The notes below the pieces were generated by a model. That model made no database searches and was not told the DNA's origin. It saw nothing but the letters and a program-made list of their open reading frames with translations. DNA of 64,000 nucleotides from assembly GCF_902712855.1 (NCBI RefSeq), contig NZ_LR743507.1, positions 1,040,001 through 1,104,000 on the forward strand, in the 5' to 3' direction. The stretch's first letter is position 1; each line of letters begins with the position of its first letter. Below are positions 7,903-18,845 of the stretch, in pieces. A program made the translations under genes and the position numbers. The stretch is from Variovorax paradoxus. GTDB lineage: Bacteria; Pseudomonadota; Gammaproteobacteria; Burkholderiales; Burkholderiaceae_C.

Positions 7903-9398
7903 GCATGAACCTTGTCACGCTGCTGTACCTCGTTGCCAGCGTCTGCTTCATCCAGGCCTTGAAGGGCCTGAGCCATCCCACCACGTCGATCCGCGGCAAC
8001 ATCTTCGGCATGACCGGCATGGCGATCGCCGTGCTGACGACCATTGCGCTGATCCACGGGCTTACCCGTTCGCTGAACGTCGACTTCGGCACCGGCATCG
8101 CCTGGGTGCTGGCGGCCGTGGTGGTCGGCGGCGGCCTCGGCGCCTTCATGGCGAACAAGGTCGAGATGACCAAGATGCCCGAGCTGGTCGCCTTCATGCA
8201 CAGCATGATCGGCCTGGCCGCGGTGTTCATCGGCGTGGCCGCGGTGGCCGAGCCCTGGGCGTTCGGCATCACGGCTGCGCCGGTGGCTGCGCTCATCGGC
8301 GCGCAGACGCCCGACGGCGCCGTCATCCTCGACGGCTTCGTGCGCTACGCCATTCCCTACGGCAACCGGCTCGAGCTGTTCCTCGGTGCGGCCATCGGTG
8401 CGATCACATTCAGCGGCTCGGTCATCGCCTTCGGCAAGCTCTCGGGCAAGTACAAGTTCCGCCTGTTCCAGGGCGCGCCGGTGCAGTTCAAGGGCCAGCA
8501 CATGCTCAACCTCGTGCTGGGCCTGCTGACGATCGCGCTGGGCCTGCTGTTCGTGGCCACCGAAAGCTGGGCCGCGTTCTTCGCGATGCTGGCGCTGGCC
8601 TTTGTCATGGGCGTGCTCATCATCATCCCGATCGGCGGCGCGGACATGCCGGTGGTGGTGTCGATGCTCAACAGCTACTCGGGCTGGGCGGCGGCGGGCA
8701 TCGGCTTCAGCCTGAACAACGCGATGTTGATCGTGGCCGGCTCGCTGGTGGGTTCCTCGGGCGCCATCCTGAGCTACATCATGTGCAAGGCCATGAACCG
8801 CTCGTTCTTCAACGTGATCCTGGGCGGCTTCGGCGGCGAGGCTGCGGCGGCCACGGGTGGCGCGAAGGAGCAGCGGCCGGTGAAGTCCGGCAGCGCCGAC
8901 GACGCGGCCTTCGTGCTCGGCAATGCCGAGACGGTGGTGATCGTGCCGGGCTACGGCCTGGCCGTGGCCCGCGCGCAGCATGCGGTGAAGGAGCTCGCAC
9001 AGAAGCTCACCGACAAGGGCATCACCGTCAAGTACGCGATCCACCCGGTGGCGGGCCGCATGCCCGGCCACATGAACGTGCTGCTGGCCGAGGCCGAGGT
9101 GCCTTACGACCAGGTGTTCGAGATGGAGGACATCAACGGCGAGTTCGGACAGGCCGACGTGGCGATCATCCTTGGCGCCAACGACGTGGTGAACCCCGCC
9201 GCGCACACCAAGGGCAGCCCGATCTACGGCATGCCGATCCTCGAGGCCTACAAGGCCAAGACCGTCATCGTGAACAAGCGCTCGATGGCCGCCGGATACG
9301 CGGGCCTGGACAACGAGCTGTTCTACATGGACAAGACCATGATGGTCTTTGGCGATGCTAAAAAAGTAGTGGAAGATATGGGCAAGGCCATCGAATAG
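7899..9398 (+). CDS. pntB: NAD(P) transhydrogenase subunit beta (PntB)
   Basis: A 499-residue protein: about nine transmembrane segments (residues 4-270, domain II) and a C-terminal NADP(H)-binding domain III (about 315-499) with VPGYGLAVARAQHAVKEL, the motif YAIHPVAGRMPGHMNVLLAEA and IILGANDVVNPAA. The GTG at 7899, overlapping the pntAB stop, is placed 8 bases after AGAGGGA; an ATG two codons later (7905) is the alternative. Last gene of the operon; a hairpin terminator lies just downstream. Confidence 0.95.
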   Translation: MSMNLVTLLYLVASVCFIQALKGLSHPTTSIRGNIFGMTGMAIAVLTTIALIHGLTRSLNVDFGTGIAWVLAAVVVGGGLGAFMANKVEMTKMPELVAFMHSMIGLAAVFIGVAAVAEPWAFGITAAPVAALIGAQTPDGAVILDGFVRYAIPYGNRLELFLGAAIGAITFSGSVIAFGKLSGKYKFRLFQGAPVQFKGQHMLNLVLGLLTIALGLLFVATESWAAFFAMLALAFVMGVLIIIPIGGADMPVVVSMLNSYSGWAAAGIGFSLNNAMLIVAGSLVGSSGAILSYIMCKAMNRSFFNVILGGFGGEAAAATGGAKEQRPVKSGSADDAAFVLGNAETVVIVPGYGLAVARAQHAVKELAQKLTDKGITVKYAIHPVAGRMPGHMNVLLAEAEVPYDQVFEMEDINGEFGQADVAIILGANDVVNPAAHTKGSPIYGMPILEAYKAKTVIVNKRSMAAGYAGLDNELFYMDKTMMVFGDAKKVVEDMGKAIE

Positions 9399-9435
9399 GC
9401 CGAAGGTCCACGCCCGCTGCGCGGGCGAGTCTTCG

Positions 9436-9465
9436 CGGCGCCGCTTCGTGCGCCGTTTTCGTTTT
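9436..9465 (+). terminator. Rho-independent-like terminator after pntB
   Basis: Stem CGGCGC (9436-9441) pairs with GCGCCG (9450-9455) around an 8-base loop and is followed by TTTTCGTTTTC. A second hairpin, CGCCCGC-TGC-GCGGGCG (9411-9427), precedes it. Together they would separate the pnt operon from fadD. Confidence 0.6.
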
Positions 9466-9497
9466 CAACTGTCAGATCCCCGGAGGAGACAAATCCA

Positions 9498-11177
9498 ATG
9501 ACCGACCGCCCCTGGCTCAGCAGCTACCCGCAAGGCGTGCCCGCCGACATCGATGCCTCGCACTATCCATCGCTGGTCGCGCTCATGGAGGAGAGCTTCA
9601 GGAAGTACGCCGACCGCACGGCCTACAGCTTCATGGGCAAGGACATCAGCTACGGCGAGACCGACAGGCAGAGCAAGGCCTTCGCGGCCTACCTGCAGGG
9701 ACTGGGCCTCGTGAAGGGCGACCGCGTCGCGGCGATGATGCCCAACTGCCCGCAGTACCCGATCGCGGTGGCGGGCATCCTGCGTGCGGGCCTGATCCTG
9801 GTCAACGTGAACCCGCTGTACACGCCGCGCGAGCTCGAGCACCAGCTCAAGGACTCGGGTGCCAAGGCCATCGTCATCATGGAAAACTTCGGCACCACGC
9901 TGCAGCAGTGCATCGCGTCCACGCCGATCAAGCACATCGTGCTGGCGTCCATGGGCGACCGCCTCGGCTTCCTCAAGGGGGCGCTCGTCAACTACGTGGT
10001 GCGCAACGTCAAGAAGCTCGTGCCGCACTTCAGCCTGCCGGGCACCGTGCGCTTCAACGAAGCCCTCGACAAGGGCGCCGGCGGCACCGTCAAACCCGTG
10101 GCTATCGGGCCCGACGACGTGGCCGTGCTGCAGTACACGGGCGGCACCACCGGCGTGTCGAAGGGTGCGGTGCTGCTGCATCGCAACGTGATCGCCAATG
10201 TGCTGCAGTCCGAGGCCTGGAACGAGCCCGCCATGAAGAAGGTGCCGGCCGGCGAGCAGCCCACGAGCGTGTGTGCGCTGCCGCTGTATCACATCTTCGC
10301 GTTCACGGTCGGCATGATGCTGAACATGCGCACGGGCGGCAAGCTGATCCTGATCCCGAATCCGCGCGACATTCCCGGCGTGCTGAAGGAGCTGTCGAAG
10401 CACACCATCCACAGCTTCCCCGCGGTCAACACGCTGTTCAACGGACTGGCGAACCACCCCGACTTCAACACCGTCAACTGGAAGAACCTCAAGATCTCGG
10501 TGGGCGGCGGCATGGCCGTGCAGGCCGCGGTTGCCAAGCTGTGGCTCGAGAAGACGGGCTGCTCGATCTGCGAGGGCTACGGCCTGTCTGAGACCTCGCC
10601 GTCGACCACCTGCAACCCGACCAACAGCACCGAGTACACCGGCACCATCGGCCTGCCGCTGCCGGGCACCTGGCTCAAGCTGCTCGACGACGAAGGCAAC
10701 GAAGTGCCCACGGGCGAGCGCGGCGAGATCGCCATCAAGGGTCCGCAGGTGATGGCCGGCTACTGGCAGCGGCCCGACGAGACCGCCAAGGTCATGACGC
10801 CCGACGGCTACTTCAAGAGCGGCGACATCGGCGTGGTCGACGAGCGCGGCTACTTCAAGGTGGTCGACCGCAAGAAGGACATGATCCTGGTCTCGGGCTT
10901 CAACGTGTACCCGAACGAGATCGAGGACGTGGTCGCACTCATTCCGGGCGTGCTCGAATGCGCGGCCGTGGGCGTGCCCGACGAGAAGACCGGCGAGGCC
11001 GTGAAGCTCGTGATCGTCAAGAAGGACCCCGCGCTCACCGAGGCGCAGGTGCGCGAATACTGCCGATCGAACCTTACGGGTTACAAGCAGCCGCGAATCG
11101 TAGAGTTTCGTAGCGACATGCCGAAGACGCCGGTCGGCAAGATCCTTCGCCGCGAGTTGCGCGACTCGAAAAAGTAA
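9498..11177 (+). CDS. fadD: Long-chain fatty acid-CoA ligase FadD
   Basis: A 559-residue acyl-CoA synthetase that activates long-chain fatty acids for beta-oxidation or lipid synthesis. The AMP-binding loop YTGGTTGVSKGAVL is at about residues 212-225, the GYGLSETSP motif at about 360-368, and the C-terminal domain contains GDIGVVDERGYFKVVDRKKDM (FACS hinge) and the catalytic-lysine segment MPKTPVGKILRREL at the end. Length is almost identical to E. coli FadD (561). Start ATG follows CCGGAGGAGAC. It stands alone between the pnt operon and the dpp operon. Confidence 0.93.
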   Translation: MTDRPWLSSYPQGVPADIDASHYPSLVALMEESFRKYADRTAYSFMGKDISYGETDRQSKAFAAYLQGLGLVKGDRVAAMMPNCPQYPIAVAGILRAGLILVNVNPLYTPRELEHQLKDSGAKAIVIMENFGTTLQQCIASTPIKHIVLASMGDRLGFLKGALVNYVVRNVKKLVPHFSLPGTVRFNEALDKGAGGTVKPVAIGPDDVAVLQYTGGTTGVSKGAVLLHRNVIANVLQSEAWNEPAMKKVPAGEQPTSVCALPLYHIFAFTVGMMLNMRTGGKLILIPNPRDIPGVLKELSKHTIHSFPAVNTLFNGLANHPDFNTVNWKNLKISVGGGMAVQAAVAKLWLEKTGCSICEGYGLSETSPSTTCNPTNSTEYTGTIGLPLPGTWLKLLDDEGNEVPTGERGEIAIKGPQVMAGYWQRPDETAKVMTPDGYFKSGDIGVVDERGYFKVVDRKKDMILVSGFNVYPNEIEDVVALIPGVLECAAVGVPDEKTGEAVKLVIVKKDPALTEAQVREYCRSNLTGYKQPRIVEFRSDMPKTPVGKILRRELRDSKK

Positions 11178-11228
11178 GGGTTCGGCCCGGGTGGGGCCAC
11201 GGCATCGATCTTGCATATTCGCGGGTCG

Positions 11229-12233
11229 ATGTTTCGATTCATCCTGACCCGCGTGAGCCTGCTGGTGCCGACCTTCATCGGCATGACGCTGCTCGCCTTC
11301 TTCCTCATCCGGCTGGTGCCGGGCGACCCGATCGAGACGATGGCCGGCGAGCGCGGCATCGATCCTGCGCGGCATGCCGAACTGCGCGCCGCCTATGGCT
11401 TCGACAAGCCGGTGATCGTGCAGTACGGCATCTACATCGGCCGCGTGCTGCACGGCGACCTCGGCAAGTCGCTGATCACGCAGGACACCGTGATCGGCGA
11501 GTTCCTCGCGCTGTTTCCGGCCACGGTCGAGCTCGCCGTGTGCGCCATTCTTTTCGCGCTGCTGCTGGGGCTGCCCGCCGGCATCCTGGCGGCGGTGCGG
11601 CGCAACTCCATCTTCGACCACGGCGTGATGGCGACGTCGCTGACCGGCTACTCGATGCCGATCTTCTGGTGGGGGCTGCTGCTGATTCTTTTCTTCTCGG
11701 TGCAGCTCGGCTGGACGCCGGTGTCGGGCCGCATCGCGGTGCAGTACTTCGTCGAGCCCGAAACCGGCTTCCTGCTCGTCGATGCGCTGCGCGCCGGCGA
11801 CACGGACGCCTTCTGGTCGGCGCTGCACCACCTGATCCTTCCGGCCGTCGTGCTCGGCACGGTGCCGCTCGCGGTGATCGCGCGGATGACGCGCTCGGCC
11901 ATGCTCGAGGTGCTGGGCGAGGACTACATCCGCACTGCGCGCGCCAAGGGCCTCTCGCGCTTCCGGGTGGTGGGGCTGCATGCGCTGCGCAACGCGCTGA
12001 TCCCGGTGGTCACCGTCATCGGACTGCAGGTGGGCGTGCTGTTCACGGGCGCGATCCTCACCGAGACCATCTTCTCGTGGCCGGGTGTGGGCAAGTGGCT
12101 CATCGAGGCCATCGGCCGTCGCGACTATCCGGTGCTGCAGGGCGGCATGCTGCTTCTGGGCGGCATCGTGATGTTGGTCAACCTGCTGGTCGATGTGGCC
12201 TACGGCGTCATCAACCCGCGAATCCGGCGCTGA
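11229..12233 (+). CDS. dppB: Dipeptide ABC transporter permease DppB
   Basis: A 334-residue inner-membrane permease of the peptide/nickel importer family. The N-terminal FRFILTRVSLLVPTFIGMTL segment is the standard first membrane span of DppB/OppB proteins. Six membrane spans are visible, and the C-terminal half has the coupling region for the ATPases (EDYIRTARAKGLSRFRVVGLHALRNALIPV). The ATG at 11229 fits the family N-terminus; a TTG six codons upstream is less likely. First gene of a dppB-C-D-F-A operon; dppC starts 3 bases after its stop. Confidence 0.93.
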   Translation: MFRFILTRVSLLVPTFIGMTLLAFFLIRLVPGDPIETMAGERGIDPARHAELRAAYGFDKPVIVQYGIYIGRVLHGDLGKSLITQDTVIGEFLALFPATVELAVCAILFALLLGLPAGILAAVRRNSIFDHGVMATSLTGYSMPIFWWGLLLILFFSVQLGWTPVSGRIAVQYFVEPETGFLLVDALRAGDTDAFWSALHHLILPAVVLGTVPLAVIARMTRSAMLEVLGEDYIRTARAKGLSRFRVVGLHALRNALIPVVTVIGLQVGVLFTGAILTETIFSWPGVGKWLIEAIGRRDYPVLQGGMLLLGGIVMLVNLLVDVAYGVINPRIRR

Positions 12234-12236
12234 TTC

Positions 12237-13142
12237 ATGGCGACCTCTCCCAGCATCGTTTCCAGCGCGAAGACCGCCGCGCCGCCCGGCCCGTGGCGCG
12301 AGTTCTGGACCGCGTTCTCCGCCAACCGCGGCGCGGTCATCGGGCTGGCCGTCATCGTGGCACTGCTGCTCGTCGCGCTGTTCGCGCCATGGCTCGCACC
12401 GCACGCGCCCAACGAGACGAACAGCGCCGCGTTCCTGAAGCCACCGGCATGGCAGGAGGGCGGCTCCATGAGCTACCTGCTGGGCACCGATGCGATCGGG
12501 CGCGACATCCTGTCGCGGCTGATGCATGGCGCGCGGCTGTCGCTGTCGATCGGCGTCGCGGTGGTGGCGCTGTCGGTGGCCGTCGGCGTGGTGCTGGGGC
12601 TGATCGCGGGCTTCTTTCGCGGCGTGCTCGAGATCGCGATCATGCGCATGATGGACATCGTGCTCACGCTGCCCAGCCTGCTTCTGGCCATCGTGATCGT
12701 CGCGATCCTCGGGCCGGGGCTCGTGAACGCGATGCTGGCCGTGGCCATCGTGGTGCTGCCGCACTACGTGCGCATCACGCGTGCCGCCGTCATCGCCGAG
12801 GTCTCTCGCGACTACGTCACCGCCGCGCGCGTGAGCGGCGCCGGCACGCTGCGCCTGATGTTCCGCGAGGTGCTGCCCAACTGTGCCGCGCCGCTGATCG
12901 TGCAGGCCTCGCTCGGCATCTCGACGGCCATCCTCGACGCCGCGGCGCTCGGCTTCCTCGGCCTCGGCGCGCAGCCGCCTTCGCCCGAATGGGGGACCAT
13001 GCTGGCCGACGCGCGCGAGTTCGTGCTGCGCGCCTGGTGGGTCGTGACATTCCCCGGGCTGGCGATCCTTGCCGCAGTGCTGGCTTTCAACCTGCTGGGC
13101 GACGGGCTGCGCGACGCACTTGACCCCAAGCTCAAAAGATGA
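12237..13142 (+). CDS. dppC: Dipeptide ABC transporter permease DppC
   Basis: A 301-residue partner permease of DppB. After a hydrophilic N-terminus it carries the OppC-type N-terminal segment (FWTAFSANRGAVIGLAVIV, about residues 23-41), the conserved LLGTDAIGRDILSRLMHGARLSL motif (about 80-103), and the EAA-like ATPase-coupling loop VSRDYVTAARVSGAGTLRL (about 188-206). Five to six membrane spans. Followed by a 118-base spacer holding a decayed intergenic repeat before dppD. Confidence 0.94.
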   Translation: MATSPSIVSSAKTAAPPGPWREFWTAFSANRGAVIGLAVIVALLLVALFAPWLAPHAPNETNSAAFLKPPAWQEGGSMSYLLGTDAIGRDILSRLMHGARLSLSIGVAVVALSVAVGVVLGLIAGFFRGVLEIAIMRMMDIVLTLPSLLLAIVIVAILGPGLVNAMLAVAIVVLPHYVRITRAAVIAEVSRDYVTAARVSGAGTLRLMFREVLPNCAAPLIVQASLGISTAILDAAALGFLGLGAQPPSPEWGTMLADAREFVLRAWWVVTFPGLAILAAVLAFNLLGDGLRDALDPKLKR

Positions 13143-13164
13143 AAAACATCGAGTTCCTCATTCC

Positions 13165-13256
13165 GGGGATGCCGCCGCGCCCGATTCGCCGGGCCGCCGG
13201 TATCGCGTCCTGCAAGAGGGTCGTCGCAGCGGCACGCAGAGCGCGAAGACTGGGGA
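13165..13256 (-). repeat. Decayed copy of the 96-bp intergenic repeat inside the dpp operon
   Basis: The spacer between dppC and dppD aligns, in the reverse orientation, with the dispersed repeat: compare CGATTCGCCGGGCCGCCGGT with CGGCTTCGCCGGGCCGCAGGT, then TCCTGCAAGAGGGT with CCCTGCAAGGGGGT, then GCGCGAAGACTGGGG with GCGCGAAGCCTGGGG. Many substitutions suggest an old copy. It sits just upstream of the dppD ribosome site. Confidence 0.6.
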
Positions 13257-13260
13257 CGAG

Positions 13261-15329
<2,069 letters not shown>

Positions 15330-15375
15330 CGTCCGCTTGTTTCCCGTTCTCTCAACCGTGTCTCAAGGAGTCCAC

Positions 15376-17007
15376 ATGACGACCCAGTCCACCGTTTCGC
15401 GCCGCTCACGAAAGCTGGCGCTCCTGGCACCGACAGCGCTGGCGGCCCTGACCCTGGCCTGCGGCGCCGTGTCCGCCAAGACGCTGGTGTATTGCTCCGA
15501 AGGCAGTCCCGAGAATTTCTATCCGGGCATGAACACCACCGGCACCTCGTTCGACGTGACCACGCAGGTCTACAACACCATCGTCGAGTTCGAGCGCGGC
15601 GGCACCAAGGTCGTGCCGGGCCTTGCAGAGAAGTGGGACATCTCGGCCGACGGCACGGTCTACACCTTCCACCTGCGCAAGGGAGTGAAGTGGCACAGCA
15701 CCAGCAAGAGCTTCAAGCCGACGCGCGACTTCAATGCCGACGACTTCATCTTCATGCTCGAGCGCCAGTGGAAGGAGAGCGATCCCTTCTTCAAGGTCAC
15801 GAGCCAGAACCACTCGTACTTCAACGACATGGGCATGCCCAAGCTGCTGAAGACGGTGGACCGCATCGACGACTACACCGTGAAGATCGTGCTCAACCAG
15901 CCCGAGGCGCCGTTCCTCGCGAACCTGGCGATGCAGTACGCGGGCATCCAGTCGAAGGAATACGCCATTGCGATGCTGAAGGCCGGCACGCCTGAGAAGG
16001 TCGACCAGGACCCGATCGGCACCGGGCCGTTCTACCTCGTGCAGTACCAGAAGGACGCGATCATCCGCTTCAAGGCCTTCCCGCAGTACTGGGGCGGCAA
16101 GGCGAAGATCGACGACCTCGTGTTCGCCATCACGCCCGACGCATCGGTGCGCTGGGCCAAGCTGCAGAAGGGCGAGTGCCACGTCATGCCGTACCCGAAC
16201 CCGGCCGACCTGGACGCGATCCGCAAGGACCCGAACGTGCAGGTGCTCGAGCAGCCCGGGCTGAACGTGGGCTACCTGTCGTTCAACACGACGAAGAAGC
16301 CGTTCGACGACGTGCGCGTGCGCAAGGCCGTCAGCATGGCGATCAACAAGAAGGCCATCATCGATGGCGTGTACCTGTCGACCGGTGTCGCCGCGAAGAA
16401 CCCGATCCCGCCGAGCATGTGGTCCTACAACGACGCGGTCAAGGACGACCCGTACGATCCCGAAGCCGCGAAGAAGCTGCTGGCGCAGGCCGGCTTCCCC
16501 GATGGCTTCACGACCGATCTCTGGGCCATGCCGGTGCAGCGCCCGTACAACCCGAACGCCAAGCGCATTGCCGAGCTGATGCAGGCCGACCTCGCCAAGA
16601 TCAACGTGAAGGCCGAGATCAAGAGCTTCGAATGGGGCGAGTACCGCAAGCGCCTGCAGGCCGGCGAGCACCAGATGGGCATGATGGGCTGGACCGGCGA
16701 CAACGGCGACCCGGACAACTTTCTCTACACGCTGCTGGGCTGCGCCTCCGCCAAGTCGGCGAGCGGCAGCAACGTGTCCAAGTTCTGCTACCAGCCGTAC
16801 GAAGACCTCGTGGTGAAGGCCAAGAGCACCACCAAGCAGGCCGACCGCGACGCGCTCTACAAGAAGGCGCAGGTCATCTTCAAGGAGCAGGCGCCATGGT
16901 TCACCATCGCGCACGCAGTGCAGCTGAAGCCGGTGCGCAAGGAAGTGGTCGACTTCAAGCTGAGCCCCTTCGGCCGCCACACCTTCTACGGCGTGGATAT
17001 GAAGTAA
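15376..17007 (+). CDS. dppA: Periplasmic dipeptide-binding protein DppA
   Basis: A 543-residue solute-binding protein, with a signal peptide of about 34 residues ending GAVSA before KTLVYCSEGSPENF. The mature sequence is very close to E. coli DppA throughout, for example RLRKGVKWH-type and VMPYPNPADL segments, NVGYLSFNTTKKPFDDV, LWAMPVQRPYNPNA and MMGWTGDNGDPDNF. It delivers di- and tripeptides (and in E. coli haem) to DppBCDF. Unlike E. coli, where dppA is first, here it is last in the operon. Start follows AAGGAG. The intergenic repeat begins on the base after its stop. Confidence 0.95.
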   Translation: MTTQSTVSRRSRKLALLAPTALAALTLACGAVSAKTLVYCSEGSPENFYPGMNTTGTSFDVTTQVYNTIVEFERGGTKVVPGLAEKWDISADGTVYTFHLRKGVKWHSTSKSFKPTRDFNADDFIFMLERQWKESDPFFKVTSQNHSYFNDMGMPKLLKTVDRIDDYTVKIVLNQPEAPFLANLAMQYAGIQSKEYAIAMLKAGTPEKVDQDPIGTGPFYLVQYQKDAIIRFKAFPQYWGGKAKIDDLVFAITPDASVRWAKLQKGECHVMPYPNPADLDAIRKDPNVQVLEQPGLNVGYLSFNTTKKPFDDVRVRKAVSMAINKKAIIDGVYLSTGVAAKNPIPPSMWSYNDAVKDDPYDPEAAKKLLAQAGFPDGFTTDLWAMPVQRPYNPNAKRIAELMQADLAKINVKAEIKSFEWGEYRKRLQAGEHQMGMMGWTGDNGDPDNFLYTLLGCASAKSASGSNVSKFCYQPYEDLVVKAKSTTKQADRDALYKKAQVIFKEQAPWFTIAHAVQLKPVRKEVVDFKLSPFGRHTFYGVDMK

Positions 17008-17200
17008 CCCCCCAGGCTGCGCGCACTTCGTGTCGCTTCGCCTTCCCCCTTGCAGGGGGCAACACCTGCGGCCCGGCGAAGCCGGTTCCGCGGTGTTTCT
17101 GGACTCGCCCCCAGGCTGTGCGGCACTTCGTGTCCGCTTCGCCTACTCCCCGCCCGGGGGCAATACCTGCGGCCCGGCGGCGCCGGTTCCGCGGTGTTCC
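17008..17200 (+). repeat. Two tandem copies of the 96-bp intergenic repeat
   Basis: Units at 17008-17103 and 17104-17200, directly after the dppA stop and in the same orientation. Each has the CCCCCAGGCTG opening, the CCCCCTTGCAGGGGG or CCCCGCCCGGGGG hairpin and the GCCCGGC...GCCGGTTCCGCGGTGTT ending. The second unit ends four bases before the ATG of the nucleosidase gene, so that gene's leader is repeat-derived. Confidence 0.88.
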
Positions 17201-17204
17201 TTGA

Positions 17205-18014
17205 ATGAAGAGAGAAAGACCTGCCTTGGCTTCTGACGTCTTGTCCCGCCGGCCGATCGCCATCGTCGCGGCCATGCACGAGGAACTGGGGGCGCTGCTT
17301 GCGTTGATGCCCGACGAGCAGCGCGTGCGCGCGGCGGGGCGCGACTTCTGGGTGGGCCATCTGCACGGCCGGCCGGTGGTTGCGGTGCTGTCGCGCATCG
17401 GCAAGGTCGCGGCAGCAGTCACGGCGACGGTGCTGCTGGAGCGCTTCGGTGCGCGGGCCATCGTGTTCACCGGGGTCGCAGGCGGCCTGGCGCCGGGCGT
17501 GAACGTGGGCGACGTGGTGGTGGCCACCGAACTGCTGCAGCACGACATGGACGCCTCGCCAATCTTTCCGAAGTACGAAGTGCCGCTGATGGGCCTGTCG
17601 CGTTTTGCTGCCGACGCCGCCATGGGCGATGCGCTGGCGGCTGTGGCGCGGGAGACGCTGCGCGACCCGGTCGCCCTGGTGGGGCAGGAGGCCGTCGACG
17701 AGTTCGGCCTGAATTCGCCGAAGGTGCATCGCGGCCTGCTGGTGAGCGGCGACAGGTTCGTCTCGACCACCGCGGAGAGCGCGGCGCTGCAGCACGCGCT
17801 GCCCGATGCGCTCGCGGTCGAGATGGAGGGCGCCTCGGTGGCGCAGGTGTGCCACGACTATGGCGCGCCCTTCACGGCCATGCGCACGATTTCCGATCGC
17901 GCCGACGATGCCGCACACGGCGACTTCTCCCGCTTCGTCGTGGCGGTGGCGAGCCGCTACAGCCTCGCGCTCATCGATGCGTGGCTGGCTTCGCTGCCGG
18001 CCGAACTCAGCTGA
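17205..18014 (+). CDS. mtnN: 5'-methylthioadenosine/S-adenosylhomocysteine nucleosidase
   Basis: A 269-residue member of the PNP/UDP family that hydrolyses MTA and SAH to adenine and the ribosyl thioether, recycling by-products of methylation and polyamine synthesis. Conserved points: IAIVAAMHEE near residue 20 (first catalytic Glu), VFTGVAGGLAPGVNVGDVVVA (about 87-107), VEMEGASVAQVC (about 205, purine-binding Glu) and TISDRADD (about 226, catalytic Asp). It is longer than E. coli MtnN (232) owing to N-terminal and middle extensions. No good ribosome site precedes the ATG because the repeat ends there; a later start is possible. Its 3' end overlaps the opposing gene by eight bases. Confidence 0.85.
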   Translation: MKRERPALASDVLSRRPIAIVAAMHEELGALLALMPDEQRVRAAGRDFWVGHLHGRPVVAVLSRIGKVAAAVTATVLLERFGARAIVFTGVAGGLAPGVNVGDVVVATELLQHDMDASPIFPKYEVPLMGLSRFAADAAMGDALAAVARETLRDPVALVGQEAVDEFGLNSPKVHRGLLVSGDRFVSTTAESAALQHALPDALAVEMEGASVAQVCHDYGAPFTAMRTISDRADDAAHGDFSRFVVAVASRYSLALIDAWLASLPAELS

Positions 18015-18771
18015 GCGAAGGCGTGCGGCGGCGCGGAATGTCGCGAAGCAGCGGCGGGACCGACAGCGCCAGCAGCAGCGCCGCCAGCGGCACCACGCAG
18101 ACGAAGCCCACGTACTTGAAGCCCAGCGCACCCATCGCGCCACCGAGCACGAACATGCCGACCAGCCCGCCGGCGCGGCGCATGCGGCTGCGGTCGTGCC
18201 GCACCGGCACCGCGTGCGCCGGTGCCGACTTCGAACGACCGTTCCAGTAGAGCATCTTGCCGATCTCGATGCCCATGTCGGTGATGTTGCCGGTCATGTG
18301 GGTGGTGCGGATGCTGCCGCGCGAGGTCTTCGACGCCACCGCGTTCTGCAGTCCCATGATGAAGGACAGCAGCAGTACGGTGAGCGGAACCGCGAAGGGC
18401 GTGGCCCAGGTCAGCGTGATGGCGCCCATGAGCCCGAAAGGAAACATCAGCGCGGCCTCGAGCATCAATGGCAGGGCGTACACGCCGTGCATGCGGTGCT
18501 GGCGGCCCCAGTTCACGAGTACCGCGCACACGGCGGCGCCGGTCAGGAAGGCCAGGATCGCGCCCAGCGCGTTCAGCAGCAGCTTGAGGTTGCCCAGCAC
18601 CATGCCGTCCGCCAGCTGTGAGGCGAACCCGGTCATGTGCGAGGTGTACATGTGCAGCACGAGGAACCCGCCTGCGTTGACCGCGCCGGCGTTGAAGGCC
18701 AGCAGCAGGCCCAGCGCCGTGTTGGTCGACGGTGCGCGATGGCGGTTTGTGAGGAAGCGAAGTCTGCGCAC
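18007..18771 (-). CDS. DUF1275 (YoaK) family membrane protein
   Basis: A 254-residue integral membrane protein with six to seven hydrophobic segments. Family hallmarks are NAGAVNAGGFLVLHMYTSHMTG near residue 30 and a second repeat-like SRGSIRTTHMTGNITDMGIEIG near residue 150. DUF1275 proteins have no settled function; some resemble transporters. The GTG start at 18771 is supported by GGAGGG six bases upstream. A short hydrophilic loop (about 175-195) is rich in Arg and Ala. Overlaps mtnN tail-to-tail by eight bases. Confidence 0.85.
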   Translation of the reverse strand: MRRLRFLTNRHRAPSTNTALGLLLAFNAGAVNAGGFLVLHMYTSHMTGFASQLADGMVLGNLKLLLNALGAILAFLTGAAVCAVLVNWGRQHRMHGVYALPLMLEAALMFPFGLMGAITLTWATPFAVPLTVLLLSFIMGLQNAVASKTSRGSIRTTHMTGNITDMGIEIGKMLYWNGRSKSAPAHAVPVRHDRSRMRRAGGLVGMFVLGGAMGALGFKYVGFVCVVPLAALLLALSVPPLLRDIPRRRTPSLS

Positions 18772-18845
18772 AGTGGCCCTCCGGTCAGCGCTCGGCTGCC
18801 GGCCACTCTAGCACCGGGGCCGCGGGCGAGGCCCGTGGCAGAGGC

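Noticed and set aside
9465..12764. 1099-codon open frame on the minus strand across fadD and the dpp permeases
   Set aside because: It opposes three well-supported genes and reads as His/Arg/Asp-rich low-complexity sequence, the usual mirror of high-GC coding DNA.
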